The position numbers and the translations under genes were made by a program. 64,000 nucleotides of DNA from Undaria pinnatifida (taxonomy: Eukaryota; Sar; Phaeophyceae; Laminariales; Alariaceae). The DNA lies in NCBI GenBank assembly GCA_012845835.1, contig JABAKD010000030.1:11477715-11541714 (forward strand), read 5' to 3'. The notes beneath the pieces are model-generated. The model had not been told where the DNA came from. It was given only the letters and a program-made list of their open reading frames with translations, and did no database searches. Of this stretch, positions 43,077-55,000 are shown one piece after another (position 1 is the stretch's first letter; every line of letters starts with the position of its first letter).

Positions 43077-46000
43077 GTCAGTTGCTCACTTCACTTGTCA
43101 GTTTTGGCCGTGATGTCCGCCCGTAGGATCGTGTCTTCTGGCTGTCGCAGCATCGCATTGCTCATGAGCGTGTTCCATAGACCGCCCGAGACCAGCCTGG
43201 TATGACACGAGTATGTTAACCTCTGCTGCTGTTGTCGCTGTTGCTGTTGCTACTGCTGCTGCTGCTGCTAGCTGGAGTTGTCTAGCGGCCACTGCTGTGT
43301 TGACAATGACGCGTCCGCCACCCTGTCTACCGCTTGTGTTCACACCTAGCTCGAAACAGCGACGGGCTGATACCCTGCTCCCTTCCCATCTGTGTAGGTC
43401 ATCGGCCATGCTTGAAGTAAGTAACAAAAGCGACACGTACCGACGAAAACAGCGACACGAACCGACGAAACCCCGTGCGCCAATGTTGAAAAATTGCCGT
43501 CCCCAGCCACTGGCAGTAGTTCGTGTTCACCCTCTTATGCAATGCCTCTTCCCCTAGTGCAACTCCGTCCCTCTTCAGCTGTTCTCCCGGCATTGTGGCT
43601 ACCGTACAGCTACTGGCGGTACTTCATTTTCATTATTTTACACAACGCCTCATTTCCTCGTGCAACTCCCTCCCCCCCAGCTGTTCTTCACGGCGTTGTG
43701 CCTACTTGACAGCTACTGGCAGTACTTCATGTTCACCCTCCTGATCTAACGCGTCCTCCCCTCGTGCAACTCTCCCCTGCAGCTGTTCTCCACGGCGTTG
43801 TGGCTGCTGGACAGCTACTGGCAGTACTTCATGTTCACCCTGTTCATGATCGCGTCGTTTGAGGCAACGGTTGTCATGCAGAGGCTAAAAAATCTACAGA
43901 CGCTCAAGGGCATGGGCAACAGTGTGATCAACCTCAAGGTCTTCCGGGCTGGAAGGCAAGCAAGAGATACCCCTGGTACATGCTACTACTACTACTATTA
44001 CTAGTAATAGCATTGAAGAGATGCAACCTTTGTTTTCTGAGGCGCCTGACATGATGAAGTACTCTATTACTCTATCACTCTGTTGTTGTGAGCAAAGATA
44101 AAGGCACCACTGTAGGGGGGGCGCAGTAAGGCTATGGTGTGCCAGAGCAAAATGACCGCCTTATTGGGGTACCATAGCCGCCTTATTCACCTTATTCGCC
44201 TTATTCACCTTATTCACCTTATTCACCTTATTCACCTCACTCATTCCGGGTTAGGATTGCAATTCCCTTTTAATAGCCACGCCTAATGATCCTGACCGCC
44301 TTATATGGTGATACCGCGTTGTTGGGGGACCTCTAGTGTAGCAATGTGCCCGAAGAACAATGCCATGACCCAGGTGTACAAAAAGTATCGCCGAACACAA
44401 AAAACGATATTCCGACGATTTTGAATTAAGCCTCCCCCGTCAATCGGAAAAACAAAAAAAAGCCAGAAAGTGGTTTACCTTAATACCTCAATATATTATG
44501 CTTCGGTCGTACCACGCGTCGAAATGACAAACTTACCACGTACCACATACCACGTACCGTACTAATTCTAAGTAATTATTCTGCGAAAACGTGGCTGCAG
44601 TTGAAAAGGGGTTTTGGCGGGTTCCACGATGGTTGCCGTGTTCAAGTGTTCTCGTGCCAACTGGTTGCATGGTCTGGGTATGATGTTGTCGTTGCGGTTT
44701 TTCCTGATAAATCGCGGAACTGGTGTTTGTTCAGAGCTTATTCAAGTCGTTGCTGCTACCTACCCGTGCAACTGTGGTGTTTGCTTGCACGATCGAATTG
44801 GCGGGTTGATCTTGTCGCGTGCACCCTACTGGCTGGTCTCGCTGACCGCCTTTTCTCTCCATGCCACGCTTTCACGCGTCGTTAACACAGGTTGGGCAGG
44901 ATCGATCTGTGCGATACTGATCTAACCCAGGGCATATGTGCTACTGTAGATCGTGTAGATAGTATGCATACGGCTCCCACCCAGCAACATATTCAATAGG
45001 CCGTCTTGCACATAATATGGACCAGGGATCTGAACGACACAGATGACAACGGGGGTCTGATGCGTCCGCCGTGCGCACGGTTTTTGGTTCAGGTGGCAAG
45101 CCTCGACTACTGAGGAGCTCCTCCCAGGCGATCTGTTCTCGCTACGGCGGTCAAAAAAGCACGACACTGTTCCCTGCGACTGCCTTCTTGTGCACGGAAG
45201 CGCCGTTCTGAACGAAGCCACTCTCACTGGGGAGAGCGTGCCGCAGATGAAGGAGGGAGTGGCGCTATCCAAAGACGGGGGCGACGAGGTATTAAACCTT
45301 TCAAGACTGCACTCCCATTTCGGGGATAGCTAACCCTAACCCTAACCCTTAGGATTAGACTAGACTCAGGTGTAACTCATCTACAGTGCGGTTTTAAATA
45401 GACTCGAGTAGTATTATTGCTCGAGTAGTAGCTCGAGTAGTATTAATAGCGTTAATATTATTGCTCGAGTAGTATTAATAGTGGTAATATTATCATAGTA
45501 TTGCTAGTTTTAGTACGTTTAGTTACGACCACGACCACGACGGTCTCTCGGATTCTGAAGGTTGTCTTCTAGCGGATGTTGATGTAGTTGATAGGAATGA
45601 CAACAGTCAACCCACGCTAGGAGTGCTGCAGATTCTAAGAAATTTCTCAGCTCCTAACATGAGGAGGTCAACATCAACACCATCATCCATCATCCATCAT
45701 CCTCATTCATCATCAGCCATCATCACCCGAAGCATATATGACTTCGAAGACATTCGTTCGCGCAACCCGACCAACGTTTCCATGCTGTACAGTACTGTAA
45801 TAACAACTATACAACAACGATAATACTACTATAATACTACTATTTATAGCCGGTAGCTCCTTCCACGCTTCCTTCCACGCTTTAGGACCTCAGCCCTAAC
45901 ATAACATACACACATAACATCACCACATACATGATTACATACATTATCACATACATTATCACATACATCATCACATACATTATCAGAAACAATATAAACA

Positions 46001-49000
46001 GTATTAATAGAAACATTAGAAACAATACCAGAAAAAACACTATTGATGGAAACATTATTAATGGAAACGATAAAAACAATAGAAACATTGTCAGAAACCT
46101 TAGTAATAGGAAGAGAAGCATTCAAAACCTTTGGCCCATACCTTGGGATGACTCAAAAAAATATACCTGGTACCAGATACATGAAATAGGCTCAGGTCTG
46201 TGTTGACCTGACACACCTCCAGCTTGTCGTAAAGGTGACGCTGTCGAACGACGGTTGCCTTTGCACTTCTAGCACATGTAGGCAAAGGCCGCGGGAGTAG
46301 ACTACCACTGATGTACCGTGCGTTTTATACGGGGTGGGGGGGCGTATGTTATTGCTCGATGGGGGACAGTCCGGACCCATCCGTTGACCCTGCAGGCTGC
46401 ATTGTACTCCCTGCCTTGACGCTGTCGTAGCTCTGTATTAAATCGATTATAGTGTCGATTATAGTATAGGATCAATGGCTCCTAGAGCCAAGCGGGTATC
46501 TAGGTGGTTGTCGGTTTTTGTACAATAATACATTAGTACTTGAAGCAATATACCCCGCAGCCATGGAATTCCTTGTTAAGCTTAGCCAGCAGTATGTTGT
46601 TTAACTCCGTTCTTAGTGTGGTACTGAGCCAGGCGCGCGAGCGGCATTAACTCGGTAGAGAAAGAATCGGGGCATAACACTAATATAATACTACTATGTA
46701 TAGTACCATGTATAATACTATACTTACGCAGCCTCGGTCACGGAGACCCAAACACGACGATGGCGGTGTCATGAAGGGTCTATAATACCTGGTCATAGGA
46801 AGCGCGGGGGCAGTACTATTAATGAACTATTAATGTACTTCGTACTATAAATGGTATTTCCATGCTGCGCGTGTGTCGTACAAGTCATTTTCCTGGTGCC
46901 TTGCACTTCGGAGATATGTCCTACCCCAGCAGCCCGGGCTGATGCTGTATTTGTCATCTAGTTTCGACGCCTTGTCTTCGTCGCAAAGGACTAATTTCGT
47001 CATCGTTACACCCTCCGTGTGTCGACGCCTGGGCAGATTTTCGTCATGAAGGAGGGACACCACAAGGTCTTCACGCTTTTCGGCGGCACCAAGCTGCTCA
47101 CGTCCAACAGCCAGGTATATGCACTCTGAACCCCCCCCCCCCCCTCCCGCCTCCCCACCAACTACAACACCATGCCACCGCACTTCTACACACTTCTACA
47201 ACTAGAACAAACGGTCGGAGAATATCGACCTTCCTCGCGTCCAACGTCCAGCTAAATGCACCCTAGCCCCCCCCCACCCTTCCCGCCTCCCCCCAACTTC
47301 AAAGCCTCATCACCGCACTGCTAAAACTCCGCTATAATAGCAAAGATAGGACGGTATCGACCTCTGAATATGTGGTAAAGCAAGGGCTCACGCTGTTTAC
47401 TGTAGCTCGAGTTTTTTTTACCCGGTTTGTGGTTGCCGCCAAAGGTATCCCACACTATTTTTAAGAACTTTGGCCCCTAAAAAGGCCGTGCACTTCCCAA
47501 GAGCGTAAGGGAATCTGGCTTATCTTGTCTTGTGTTTGGGCATGCCGACATCCGGGATTACAGGTAAAGAATCGTGCCCGTCGGTACATGATGCTTCCGT
47601 AACGGCTCACGTAGTGTGCAAGCAAGCATTGGTGTGCCTGGTTTTGCGGTTGCAACAGTTAGAAGTAGACGGTTGCCTTTAACCCCTGCAACAGTTACAA
47701 GTAGACGCCCTGCAACAGTTAGAAGTAGACGCTTGCCTTTAACCCCTGCAACAGTTAGAAGTAGAGTAACTGCCCTCAGGTTTTGTTGGGGTGAGCTATT
47801 ATACTTGTAATTTTTGTGCGATCGTGTTCGCAGTCGTAGCTGGCGACCCCGTTAGGTGGCCCTTGTCCTGGTATAATCGGCCCCGTGCTATATGCGACAA
47901 TACAGTAATAACGCTCGAAGGGTCCGGTTCGTAGACGGCCTGTCTGCACGTGCTATTTTACTTGTATGCTACTTGTATGCGGTGTATGCGGCGCATGCAA
48001 GCGGTTTAAGCGGTCACCGTCATCCCGATTGACTTTCCCTCGTCAGGGCCAAGCGGCCGAGGAGGACAAAAGCGACAATGACGACGACGAGGAGGAGGAG
48101 GAAGAGGACGAAGAGGGGGGGGAAGAGGGGGACAGCGACAGCGTGGGGGAAGCGGACGCGGCTGGGGATAGCGAGGATGGGGACGCGGACGAGGCTTCGC
48201 GCCCGGACTTGTGGAAAGAGACTCCAGACGGGGGTTGCCTATGCTACGTCTTGCGCACTGGGTTCAGCTCCTCGCAGGTACGGAGCGTGCGGAGGGTCTG
48301 GCGGACCTTGCGGTGCTGCTTCTTTTGAAGGCGTGCTTGGTTTCCTGGCCCGGTGGACGATTGGATGGACGATTGGATGGACGATTAGCCGTTTTACCTC
48401 TGTAGGTGTCGCTTTTCCTCTGCAAGTACAAGTAGCTCTTTTCTCTTTGGCCTATAGATGAATGTCTAGGCTTTGTTGGAATACCCTGGTGCGTATTGCT
48501 CCAAAAGTGTCGTTTGATTTGTTACGTCTACCTTATTTGACGTATGTCAATGGCGTTCCAAATGGGGTGTTTAGCCTACTTTGAGCGACATGCTTTACAG
48601 GTAGAGATTTAGTAATTTTTTGAATAGTATGTAACATCGTACGTTGTTATGCGCCACTCCTTACTGTTCAATTGCTCGTTACCTTCCCCCCCCCCTAGGG
48701 AAAACTGGTGCGTATGATCGAGGGCAGCACGGAGACGGTTCGGACAGACACGAAGGACACCGTCCGCCTTCTCCTGCTGCTTCTTGTGTTCGCTGTGTCG
48801 GCGTCGAGCTACGTGTTATGGGAAGGCATGAAAGATTCGGCCAAACGCAGCAAGTACCAGCTGCTTCTCCACTGCATCTTGATTGTCACCTCGGTTATCC
48901 CGCCCGAGCTACCTATGCAGATGGCCCTCGCGGTCAACTCCAGCCTCATGGCGCTCATGAAGATGCAGGCAAGCAAGCGTGCGCATGCATTCACAATCGT

Positions 49001-52000
49001 ATTGACATGTACACTTCTCCGTTGTCTCGCTTTTTGTTGTTGTCTCACATCAACTCTTGTAAAAAATCTAGAGTCCGTGATCACACAAAGGTGCTGGAGC
49101 CCTAGGAAGATCCTAAGAACCAAGTAAAATCAAAATCCGTCCGGGAAATACTACGATTTCCCGCCTAAAATGCACGATACGAAGAAGGCGCACAAGTGAG
49201 ATGATCTAATGTGCAAACTGAACTCACATGGCCGCGGGTATCCACTCAACTACAGCATAGAGTTACCCCGTTCCCACAACTAACCAACTCGCGGCTACAA
49301 ACTACAGCGGTTGGGCTGCCTGCACCGTACGAACCGCACGGTAATCGTGAGCACAGACGAACGCGCCTGCTGTCTGGAGTGCTGTCGGAGTGACGACCCG
49401 CGGGCATGCAGTGAAACAAGAGCAACCGAACCAAAAACCACGAGACAAATATCAATGATCGCCCCGCCTTCCCGAGTTATTTGACAGGTTGCAGCGCAGC
49501 TACTACGCCCGTGCCGGAAAATTGAAAATTGCGGGGGGTCGTTCCCCATGAAGGGTATACAACTCCACCAATTCTACAAAAAGCAGTGACGTAAGTAACA
49601 TGTTGTACTACTGCCTCGTAAAAAACCCTGAAAAAAATACGATCGCTGCTCTCGTGATGATGACGTGCGTACGGGTCGTGGGTCTCCGTGTGCCATCCTC
49701 CTGCTGTGGTTCTCCATGGCCGCCTCATCGCCTTAGCTCACTCGGCCCGCTCCTTCGCCCTTGCTCTTGTTGACACTCAATTCCAATCGGTTCCCCTTCT
49801 CCCCCGTCCCAAAACAAAAAAAATGTTCCACGCAGCTTGGGGTGCTGATCTGAAGAACAAAAATTCTCGTTCAGGGAGAATTCAATCCGTCTCTTCCCCG
49901 CCCGTCGACGGCCAGTCGCCCTCCTCCTTCGTCGTTGAATGCAGCTTCCTGCCGGCGCAGTTCCCTCCACGCAAACCGAGACTGCGCCGTAGTGTGGCTC
50001 GTGGTGGCGCCTGCCTCCACGCACGAGCATCCCGATTAAGCATTGCTGCTCCTCCGCTGCTGCCTAAAAAGACGCGCGAATCGTAGGTGACCATGCCTAA
50101 CGCACCACGTACGACCCAACTACCGCCACGCCTAAGCCTCACGGCCACACGCAGCAGCAAGAAGGTACCACTCCTTGAGGGTGAGTCCGGCCTTACACCC
50201 GCCAGAAAGACCCCCCCCACTCGCTACAAGCCTGCTAGGGCATGCTTCGCAGCATGCCTTACCGAGGCGGCAAGGGTCTCGCTTACCCTATACCAGGTGG
50301 TCAACAATTTCCGTGCAGCTGGAACTACGTTTTTTTACATGCTCCCCAGGCTGTTCCATAGCAATCGGATAGATATGTACCAGTAGTGGCTACTGTGAGG
50401 GGTGAGGAAACGGGGGGGTTAGAAGAAGATTGGAGATGTTTTAACTATGAAAATGCTGGAATTTGGCGACCTGCTTGGCGACCTGCTTGGCGACCTGCGC
50501 TTCAATGTTTCTGCTGCTATTGTGGGTGCTGATCGCTGCTGTCATTTGTATTTGCCGATTATTGTGTAGTTGCATGCGCTGATTACAGCTGTTTCTCTGT
50601 ATGTGCCGATTACTGCTGTTATTTTATTGGTGCTGTTATTGTAACTATGGTAATTACTGATAATGTTTATGTGCTGACGCCGGCACTGCCTCGCTCTCGT
50701 TCGCACTCCGACGTCCAGATTTTTTGCACGGAGCCGTACCGGGTGCCCATGGCAGGTAAGGTAGACGTCTGTCTCTTCGATAAGACAGGCACACTCACGA
50801 CGGACGAGCTCGTTGCAGTTGGCGTCGAACCTCCCACCCCGAAATCTTCCTCCGGCAACGGCGAGGCAACGGGGGAGGGCGGTGCTGCTTCAGACATGCC
50901 GGCAAACGCGGTGACTGACAGTTTGGTGACGATGCTTAATGCTCCGGCTGCGGCAACTTTGGTGCTGGGGGGATGTCAGTCGTTGGTTTTGATGGAAGGG
51001 ACGGAGGCGGGGGATCCTGTGGAGGCAGCTGCGATGAAAGCCATCAGGGTGAGGGAGGAGCTTAATGCTTAGAGAGCTGTGGTGCTGCGGTGGTTTGTGT
51101 TTTGCGGTGTATTGTGTTTGTAAGGGTTTCGTTGACGCCCAGAACTTGGTGGGCTGTGGTGCTGTGGCGATTTGTATTGTGCGACGTTTTTTTTTCATGG
51201 TTTGCGTTGCTTCGGGTCGTGTGAGGTTTAGAGGGGCATCGGGATACGTTGTTGTGTTGCTCGGGCGTAGGTAAAGTAGTCGGTACTCGTTGTTTTTGTT
51301 CACTCGCACGCCCCTAACATACCACAATTTACCATAGAACATGAGAGGCGCCGGCGGACGTGAACCAATATTGACGTATTGACAAGAAAATGTTAAATAT
51401 GTGCATGAAGAGCTATATACCTGGTACGCACCCAAGGCCAAGCCAGCGCAGAGGCGGAAAACCTCGAGCGGTGATGTTTGTAGCCCTACGACTGTGTGAT
51501 GGGCAGCGCCTGCATGCGGGGTCCCATTTGTTGGAATGTCTACTTCCTAGTCTACTTTCTCGCTGGCATACTCGAACCACCGGCCTATACACCGACTTCG
51601 GCCCACCACCCTACCTGCCTTTTCTCGCCGTCCCTGTCAACACGACCAACGGTGCTGACGATCTTGCCGCTTGTTTTCAGTGGGAAATCGTTCCCGGATC
51701 GAGCAACTCCTGCCGACCGAAGGGAACCCTAACCAAGCCCAAGCCGCCTGCCACTACCTCTACGGGGAGCGCAACTGCTGGACGGCCAAAAGCAGCAGCC
51801 GCGGCCGCCACGGGCCCCGTCACGCCCGGCAAGGCACTGTCGCTCGACGGATGCTCCATCCCAGGCCTGGTGATCAAGACTCGGCATCACTTTAGTTCCA
51901 AGCTGCAAAGGATGAGCACTGTCGCGAGGACCCAGGTACAGCTACGGTGTGCTTGAGACGTCTCGGTTTGCTTCCTTGTTGGTGCTGGTACTGTCATGCT

Positions 52001-55000
52001 ACTAAGGCATTGCTACTACCGCTACGCTAACCCTAAGTCGTCGTGTTAAAATGACCGTGCTAATGTTGTTAATGTCATTATGTCGTGCTACTGCTTGCTG
52101 CCTCGCTACTGTAATGCTGTCGCTCTAAAAATGTCTCGCTAAAATTATGGTGCTACCACTGTCGCGCAACTACTGCAGTGCTGTGAGAATGTTGACGGCT
52201 TACGTACAGTTGTTGACATGGCGTATTACACAACGCCTGCTGTGGCGCGATCCTGGCCCGGGAGCAGCCAGGCAGCTGGGCGATGTTGTCAACGTTTCTT
52301 TTTGGAGTATCATACGGTGCCCATCCCAACTGTAATAGGCGACGGATCGTTTGCACGGTGGCGATGGAGGAAGGCGGGAGAAGAATCTAGTATCCCGGGG
52401 GGACCGGTGTGCCCTTCTGTTTCGAAGTACTGTATTATCTCACCGGGGCAAACTGTACCCGTATGCCCGTGACAGGCTAGGATGTCCCGGGTGTATCGTA
52501 TCATAGCGTGTCGCCAGCTTGTCCGAGCGCAGCAGCTGCGGGCCGGCTGTCCGCGCCGTTGATCCGCCCAGTGTACCTAGCCGATGCCAACCTGACCAAC
52601 GACGCGTGTTCCGAATTACAGCCTTTCAAGTTCCCTGTTCTTGGCGGTGATGATGAGTACCTTCACAGTCGTACTTTCGTACACAGTTTCCATTGTCTTC
52701 CATTGCCCTAGTTTTGCTTTGCCGTTTTGACACCATGACACCATCGGAGTGAATTGAGTACCAGGTACGCCATTGTCGGTGTGCGAATGCTTACTATACA
52801 GGGTGGCTCGGCCTGGTGGGTGCTCGTCAAAGGCTCCCCAGAAGCGATCGGTGCAAGGCTGCGCGAGGGGCAACGGCCTTCGGACTACGACGACCGAGCG
52901 GCGCGCCTAGCCAAGGGAGGCATGCGCGTCCTAGCTCTCGCCTACAAGCGTCCCAGGTCCGACTTGGAAGGCCAAGAGTGCGAAGAGTCTAGGGCGGTTG
53001 CCGAGCAAGACTTGTGCTTCGCGGGGTTCGTGGCGTTTTCATGCAGGGTGCGCAAGGACACGCTGAAGGTGGTCCTTCAGCTAAGGGAGGGCGCGCATGG
53101 GGTGGCGATGGTGACCGGGGATGCGATTTTGACGGCTGTGCACGTGGCCACCGAGGTACGGTTAGGCTTACGCAGGGGTTCAGGCTTTGAGGTTGGTTGC
53201 CAGCAGGGGAGGGGGGAGGGGGGGCGTACTCGTTTGTTTGCTTGCCTTAGGAATTTGAGCATTATTATGAGTATGATTCACCACGCATCCCGTTCAAGAC
53301 GGAGCACCGCTCATTCCTACTCCTCATGGAGACATCAGAGTTTTTTTAGGCGCTTGTACACTACTTTAAATGTTACCAGCGGGGGGAGGAGTTAGAGGCG
53401 TGTCGTGTGTGGGAGGGCGGCGGGTGCAAATTATTGCTGGCCAAGGGTGATGAAGCGATGCGATAAATGTGTACTGAAGCAGGTAACTGTTTACGCACCC
53501 CATCCTACAAGTTGGAGCGCCAGCTAGGGATGATTCCATCGCCACACGACGCTTCGCAAGACACACTACAGCGCAACGCCAACAAACCCTGCCTAATACC
53601 GCCTTTTCCATGGAAACCCCTGGTATCCCGCTGCAGGTAGGTATCAGTTTCACAACACAGTAGTAGACATGGTGTCAACCACCCCTACCAATGCCGCCTT
53701 TTCCGTGCAAACTCCTGGTTTCCCTTCACGGGTGGGCATCAACTCACAACACACACAGTAAAACGTAACGCCAACCAACCATACCAAAAATCGCCTGTTC
53801 CGTCGAAACCCCTGCACGCACTGAAATGTAGCGCCAACCTCCCCATCCCAGTACCGCGCCTTCCGTCGAAAGTACTGGCCATGCACTCAAATGCAACGCC
53901 AACCAATTACTGTAATTTCCAAGGAAAACCCTGATAACCCGATGCAGGTAGGCATCAGTTTCACACCATACACAGCAAAACACAACTCCCACAACCCCTG
54001 CCCAATGCATGGCAACCCCTGGTCACGCACTAAACGCGCGGCCAGCCAACCCTACCTATTACCGCCCCTTTCCGTGGAAACCCCTGGTCTCCCTTTGCAG
54101 GTGGGCATCACGCTCCGAAACGCTTCAAAAGGTGCTGACGCCTTGCCGGTACTGATCCTCAAGCCGATGGACCCCTCCCAAGGCGGAGCGCTGGTGTGGA
54201 CGAGCTACGAGACGGGTTTGATCGAGGGGCCTTTCCGAGCGGAACACGTGAAGCGCCTGTCCCTGACGCACTCGCTAGCTGTGACGGGCAAGGTCCTAGT
54301 GGCGGCGCTTGAAGCTTTCCCGACGTTCTCGAAGGACCTGCAGTACTTGAAGGTGCGGCGATTACGTTGTTTTGTTGAATATTTTTCCATCTGCTTTGTT
54401 ATCTGCGCGCTTGTTTTGTTCTTCAGCTCACTCCCTTTTCGTGACTCAGCTACGCGGCTTGGTAAGCGGGCCATCCGCTTCTGAGCGTAACACCCCCGCC
54501 CCGTCCCATCCATTGTCTTGCATGTTTTTTTTGTCCAGATCCCTCCGTTTTCGTAACTCAGATGCAGGGCTTGGTGCGTACTATGTAGGTACCTGGTAGG
54601 CCGCTTTTGAGCATAAGACATGCATTTGCAGTTTTCTGCCCAGCAGCTCCCTCCGTGGCCCTAACCCAGATTTGGGGTGACATAGCAGGCTTAGCTCCTC
54701 CCCCCCCGTTGTGGTCGATGGCTTTGTTTCTACAACCGTAACGCTTATATCACAGCAGTGATCGTGCGGCGCTCGCGTTTTTTTATGTGTACGCCCGACG
54801 TCGCTGGTCGGTTCTGTGTTATATGTTACTTGTTACTCGAAGTATTTGTTTGTGCCAGATACAAGCGTAACACTCACGACTCATGGCTGTGATAGGGCGG
54901 TGCTCACTTTTTTTTGTCTTCAAGGGTTAGTGTAAGGGTTAGCGACTAGTCGGAGGCACAACCCCAAGAGGGTGTTGGGGAGGACGACTCCCGTTGATGA

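Noticed and set aside
45330-45351. Telomeric repeat
   Set aside because: Only three CCCTAA units inside a gene's intron, so not a chromosome end.
49688-50386. Possible gene nested in P5A intron 6
   Set aside because: Two consecutive open frames of about 100-130 codons have no domain, no conservation signal I can see, and biased composition.
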